The translations under genes and the position numbers were made by a program. Positions 61,524-64,000 of a DNA stretch of 64,000 nt are shown here, piece by piece (the stretch's first letter is position 1; each line of letters opens with the position of its first letter). The DNA comes from Alteromonas sp. a30 (GTDB lineage: Bacteria > Pseudomonadota > Gammaproteobacteria > Enterobacterales > Alteromonadaceae). The stretch is taken from contig NZ_JABEPE010000017.1 of assembly GCF_026788005.1 (NCBI RefSeq), positions 1 to 64,000 on the forward strand, in the 5' to 3' direction. Below the pieces are notes generated by a model. The model worked only from the letters and a program-made list of their open reading frames with translations, searched no databases and had not been told where the DNA came from.

Positions 61524-62444
61524 TTAGGCGTCATCGAGGTCGGTGACGCTGTTTTCCTCCTTTTCATTTTCCTTCTCCATGTTCTTACCCACCTGAATTG
61601 TAACAATGGCGCCGAACAACACAATATTCCACGATACATATACCCAAAGTAACAAAATAGGCACAGCGGCCAACGCACCATAAATCACTTGATATGATGG
61701 AAAACCAGTGACATACAGTGCAAAAAGCTTCTTACCAAGTTCAAATAAAACTGCCGCACAAAACGCCCCCACCATAGCATGAGAAGCTTTAACGCTTTTA
61801 TTGGGTACCACCATGTACAAAACGAAGTGAATAAAAAAAGAAATGATAAAAGGGGTTAAATTTAAAAATAGCGACCCTAAACCCGGTGTATATTCATCCG
61901 CAAATGTTTTGAGTCCGACTAAATAGGAGCTGATAGCAAGGCTACTTCCTACCAGTAAAGGGCCTAAGGTCAACACCATCCAATAAATCGAAAAAGTGAA
62001 AATAGCGCGCCGTTGATTAACAGTGCGCCACAGATGATTAAGCGCTTTATCGATATTTGAAATTAACAGTAGGGCAACAGCCACCAGAAACAATATGCTG
62101 ATGACCCCCATTTCAGAGGCGTTTCCAACAAATTCTGTTAGGTACTTCTGCACGACATCACTTGCCGCAGGCACAAAATTACTAAACACAAAGGCTTCGA
62201 GTTGCCCTCGGATCCCAGAGAAGGCAGGAAAAGCTGAAAGAATGGCAAAGAAAACCATAACAAAGGGCACGAGAGACAATAAAGTGACGTAGGCCAAATG
62301 CCCAGCGGTAACGCCAATTCTATCGTTAACAATCTGCTTTAAGCAGCCTGTTACGATATGTCGAAGAAGGGATTTATTGGTAAAAATAAGGAAAAGAGCG
62401 CGCCATTTACTCCCCTTTTCCTGCTGAGTTTTATCTGCTGCCAT
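61524..62444 (-). CDS. YihY/BrkB family inner-membrane protein
   Basis: Multi-pass membrane protein, once annotated as RNase BN. Family segments VTAGHLAYVTLLSLVPFVMVFFAILSAFP and ALNHLWRTVNQRRAIF are present, with about six membrane helices and an acidic C-terminal tail. 306 residues. The function is not established; it is not a nuclease. The start is 17 bases downstream of the metF stop, so the two are probably cotranscribed. Confidence 0.9.
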   Translation of the reverse strand: MAADKTQQEKGSKWRALFLIFTNKSLLRHIVTGCLKQIVNDRIGVTAGHLAYVTLLSLVPFVMVFFAILSAFPAFSGIRGQLEAFVFSNFVPAASDVVQKYLTEFVGNASEMGVISILFLVAVALLLISNIDKALNHLWRTVNQRRAIFTFSIYWMVLTLGPLLVGSSLAISSYLVGLKTFADEYTPGLGSLFLNLTPFIISFFIHFVLYMVVPNKSVKASHAMVGAFCAAVLFELGKKLFALYVTGFPSYQVIYGALAAVPILLLWVYVSWNIVLFGAIVTIQVGKNMEKENEKEENSVTDLDDA

Positions 62445-62460
62445 TGATTCTGCTTAGGAG

Positions 62461-63396
<936 letters not shown>

Positions 63397-63418
63397 TTAT
63401 TTAAAAGTATAAACGGAA

Positions 63419-63442
63419 AGACGTTTAGATGGCTAAATGTAA
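63419..63442. promoter_or_regulatory. tandem Met boxes (MetJ operator)
   Basis: Three contiguous 8-base units: AGACGTTT, AGATGGCT and AAATGTAA. The first matches the MetJ consensus AGACGTCT in seven of eight positions, the second in five; the third is weaker. MetJ binds tandem 8-base boxes cooperatively. They lie between metF and metJ and could control both. Confidence 0.75.
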
Positions 63443-63555
63443 AATGCATTAGAATTTGCGTCAAGCTTTTAAATTGGTAAATTTGACTGTAGGGCGATTA
63501 CCTATAAAATTCCTGTCTGGAATTTTTAACGATTAAAATAGCAAACGGGCAAACA

Positions 63556-63894
63556 ATGACTGAATGGAACGGTAAGTATATCTATCCGTATGCTGAGCAC
63601 GGTAAGAAAAGCGAGCAAGTTAAGAAGATCACGGTCTCAATTCCATTGAACGTGCTAAAAGTGCTAACTGATGAGCGCACCCGACGACAAATTAATAATT
63701 TACGTCATGCAACCAACTCAGAATTACTTTGCGAGGCGTTTCTGCATGCCTTTACAGGACAACCTCTTCCTGACGATGATGATTTAAGGAAAGATAACCC
63801 TCACAAGCTGCCCAAAATTGCTAGAGAATTGTTGGCTAGTGAAGAGGCGGCCTCTAACGGAAATGACGAAATCGACGACGAAAAAGAAAACTAA
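63556..63894 (+). CDS. metJ: methionine regulon repressor MetJ
   Basis: Ribbon-helix-helix repressor that uses S-adenosylmethionine as corepressor. The core [54 protein letters not shown] is nearly that of E. coli. The last 30 residues are acidic and differ. 112 residues. It sits opposite metF, with Met boxes between, and probably autoregulates. MetJ is limited to some gammaproteobacteria, which helps place the organism. Confidence 0.97.
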   Translation: MTEWNGKYIYPYAEHGKKSEQVKKITVSIPLNVLKVLTDERTRRQINNLRHATNSELLCEAFLHAFTGQPLPDDDDLRKDNPHKLPKIARELLASEEAASNGNDEIDDEKEN

Positions 63895-63919
63895 TTCGTC
63901 CTGCAAACCCAAATACAAA

Positions 63920-63955
63920 GAAGCACGCCCAACTGAACGTGCTTCGTCTGTTATA
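63920..63955. terminator. hairpin after metJ
   Basis: Stem GAAGCACG / CGTGCTTC with a 10-base loop, 26 bases after the metJ stop. The plus-strand tail is not T-rich; the minus-strand tail (TTTGTATTTG) is better. It probably serves metJ and a convergent gene beyond the window edge. Confidence 0.6.
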
Positions 63956-64000
63956 GCGGCAAACCTAATTAACAAACACAGATATCGAATTCGCTAAATA

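Overview
The window comes from a gammaproteobacterial chromosome, most likely a marine-type organism of the Alteromonadales/Cellvibrionales/Oceanospirillales sort. The core blocks dksA-gluQ-pcnB-folK-panB-panC, rsmD/ftsY-ftsE-ftsX-rpoH and a divergent metF/metJ pair support this. A genus cannot be fixed by reading. I saw no rRNA, tRNA or CRISPR array.

Region 1 (1-23.4 kb) is one side of a trans-acyltransferase polyketide synthase (trans-AT PKS) cluster. On the minus strand, in transcription order, it holds: a TauD/SyrP-like Fe(II)/2-oxoglutarate oxygenase; a stand-alone ketosynthase-like protein whose catalytic Cys is Ser (a malonyl-ACP decarboxylase of the beta-branching type); a FabD-like malonyl-transferase; an acyl-hydrolase-type AT homologue; a HisC-like aminotransferase; an adenylation-carrier (A-PCP) protein; a lone ketosynthase; and a giant multimodular PKS that runs off the left edge. 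Divergently on the plus strand lie an oligopeptidase B-like serine peptidase and a type II thioesterase. The simplest reading is that an amino acid, possibly shaped by the aminotransferase, is loaded by A-PCP and passed to the lone KS. It is then extended by KS/DH/KR/ACP modules that receive malonyl units in trans. Most of the assembly line and the rest of any beta-branching cassette lie outside the window.

Region 2 (23.4-30.2 kb) is an accessory stretch bounded and interrupted by three copies of a transposase-less repeat with terminal inverted repeats. It holds a Roc-COR GTPase with a striking Ala/Tyr repeat encoded by a GC-rich DNA microsatellite, a small unknown protein, and an AbiEi/AbiEii-type toxin-antitoxin pair with an inverted-repeat operator.

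Region 3 (30.2-43.3 kb) is mixed: a DUF6151 protein, outer-membrane phospholipase A, a collagen-stalked PhoX-like lipoprotein with a cytochrome c lipoprotein and a membrane protein, an unknown 340-residue protein, two paralogous CI-like regulators around a small XRE protein, and a large hybrid histidine kinase.

Region 4 (43.3-64 kb) is conserved chromosome: pantothenate and folate genes, RNA-processing genes, sfsA, pepB, rsmD, ftsYEX, rpoH, dtd, yihY, metF and metJ. It also carries a degenerate EAL-HDOD protein, a GNAT-thioesterase fusion and a few small genes.
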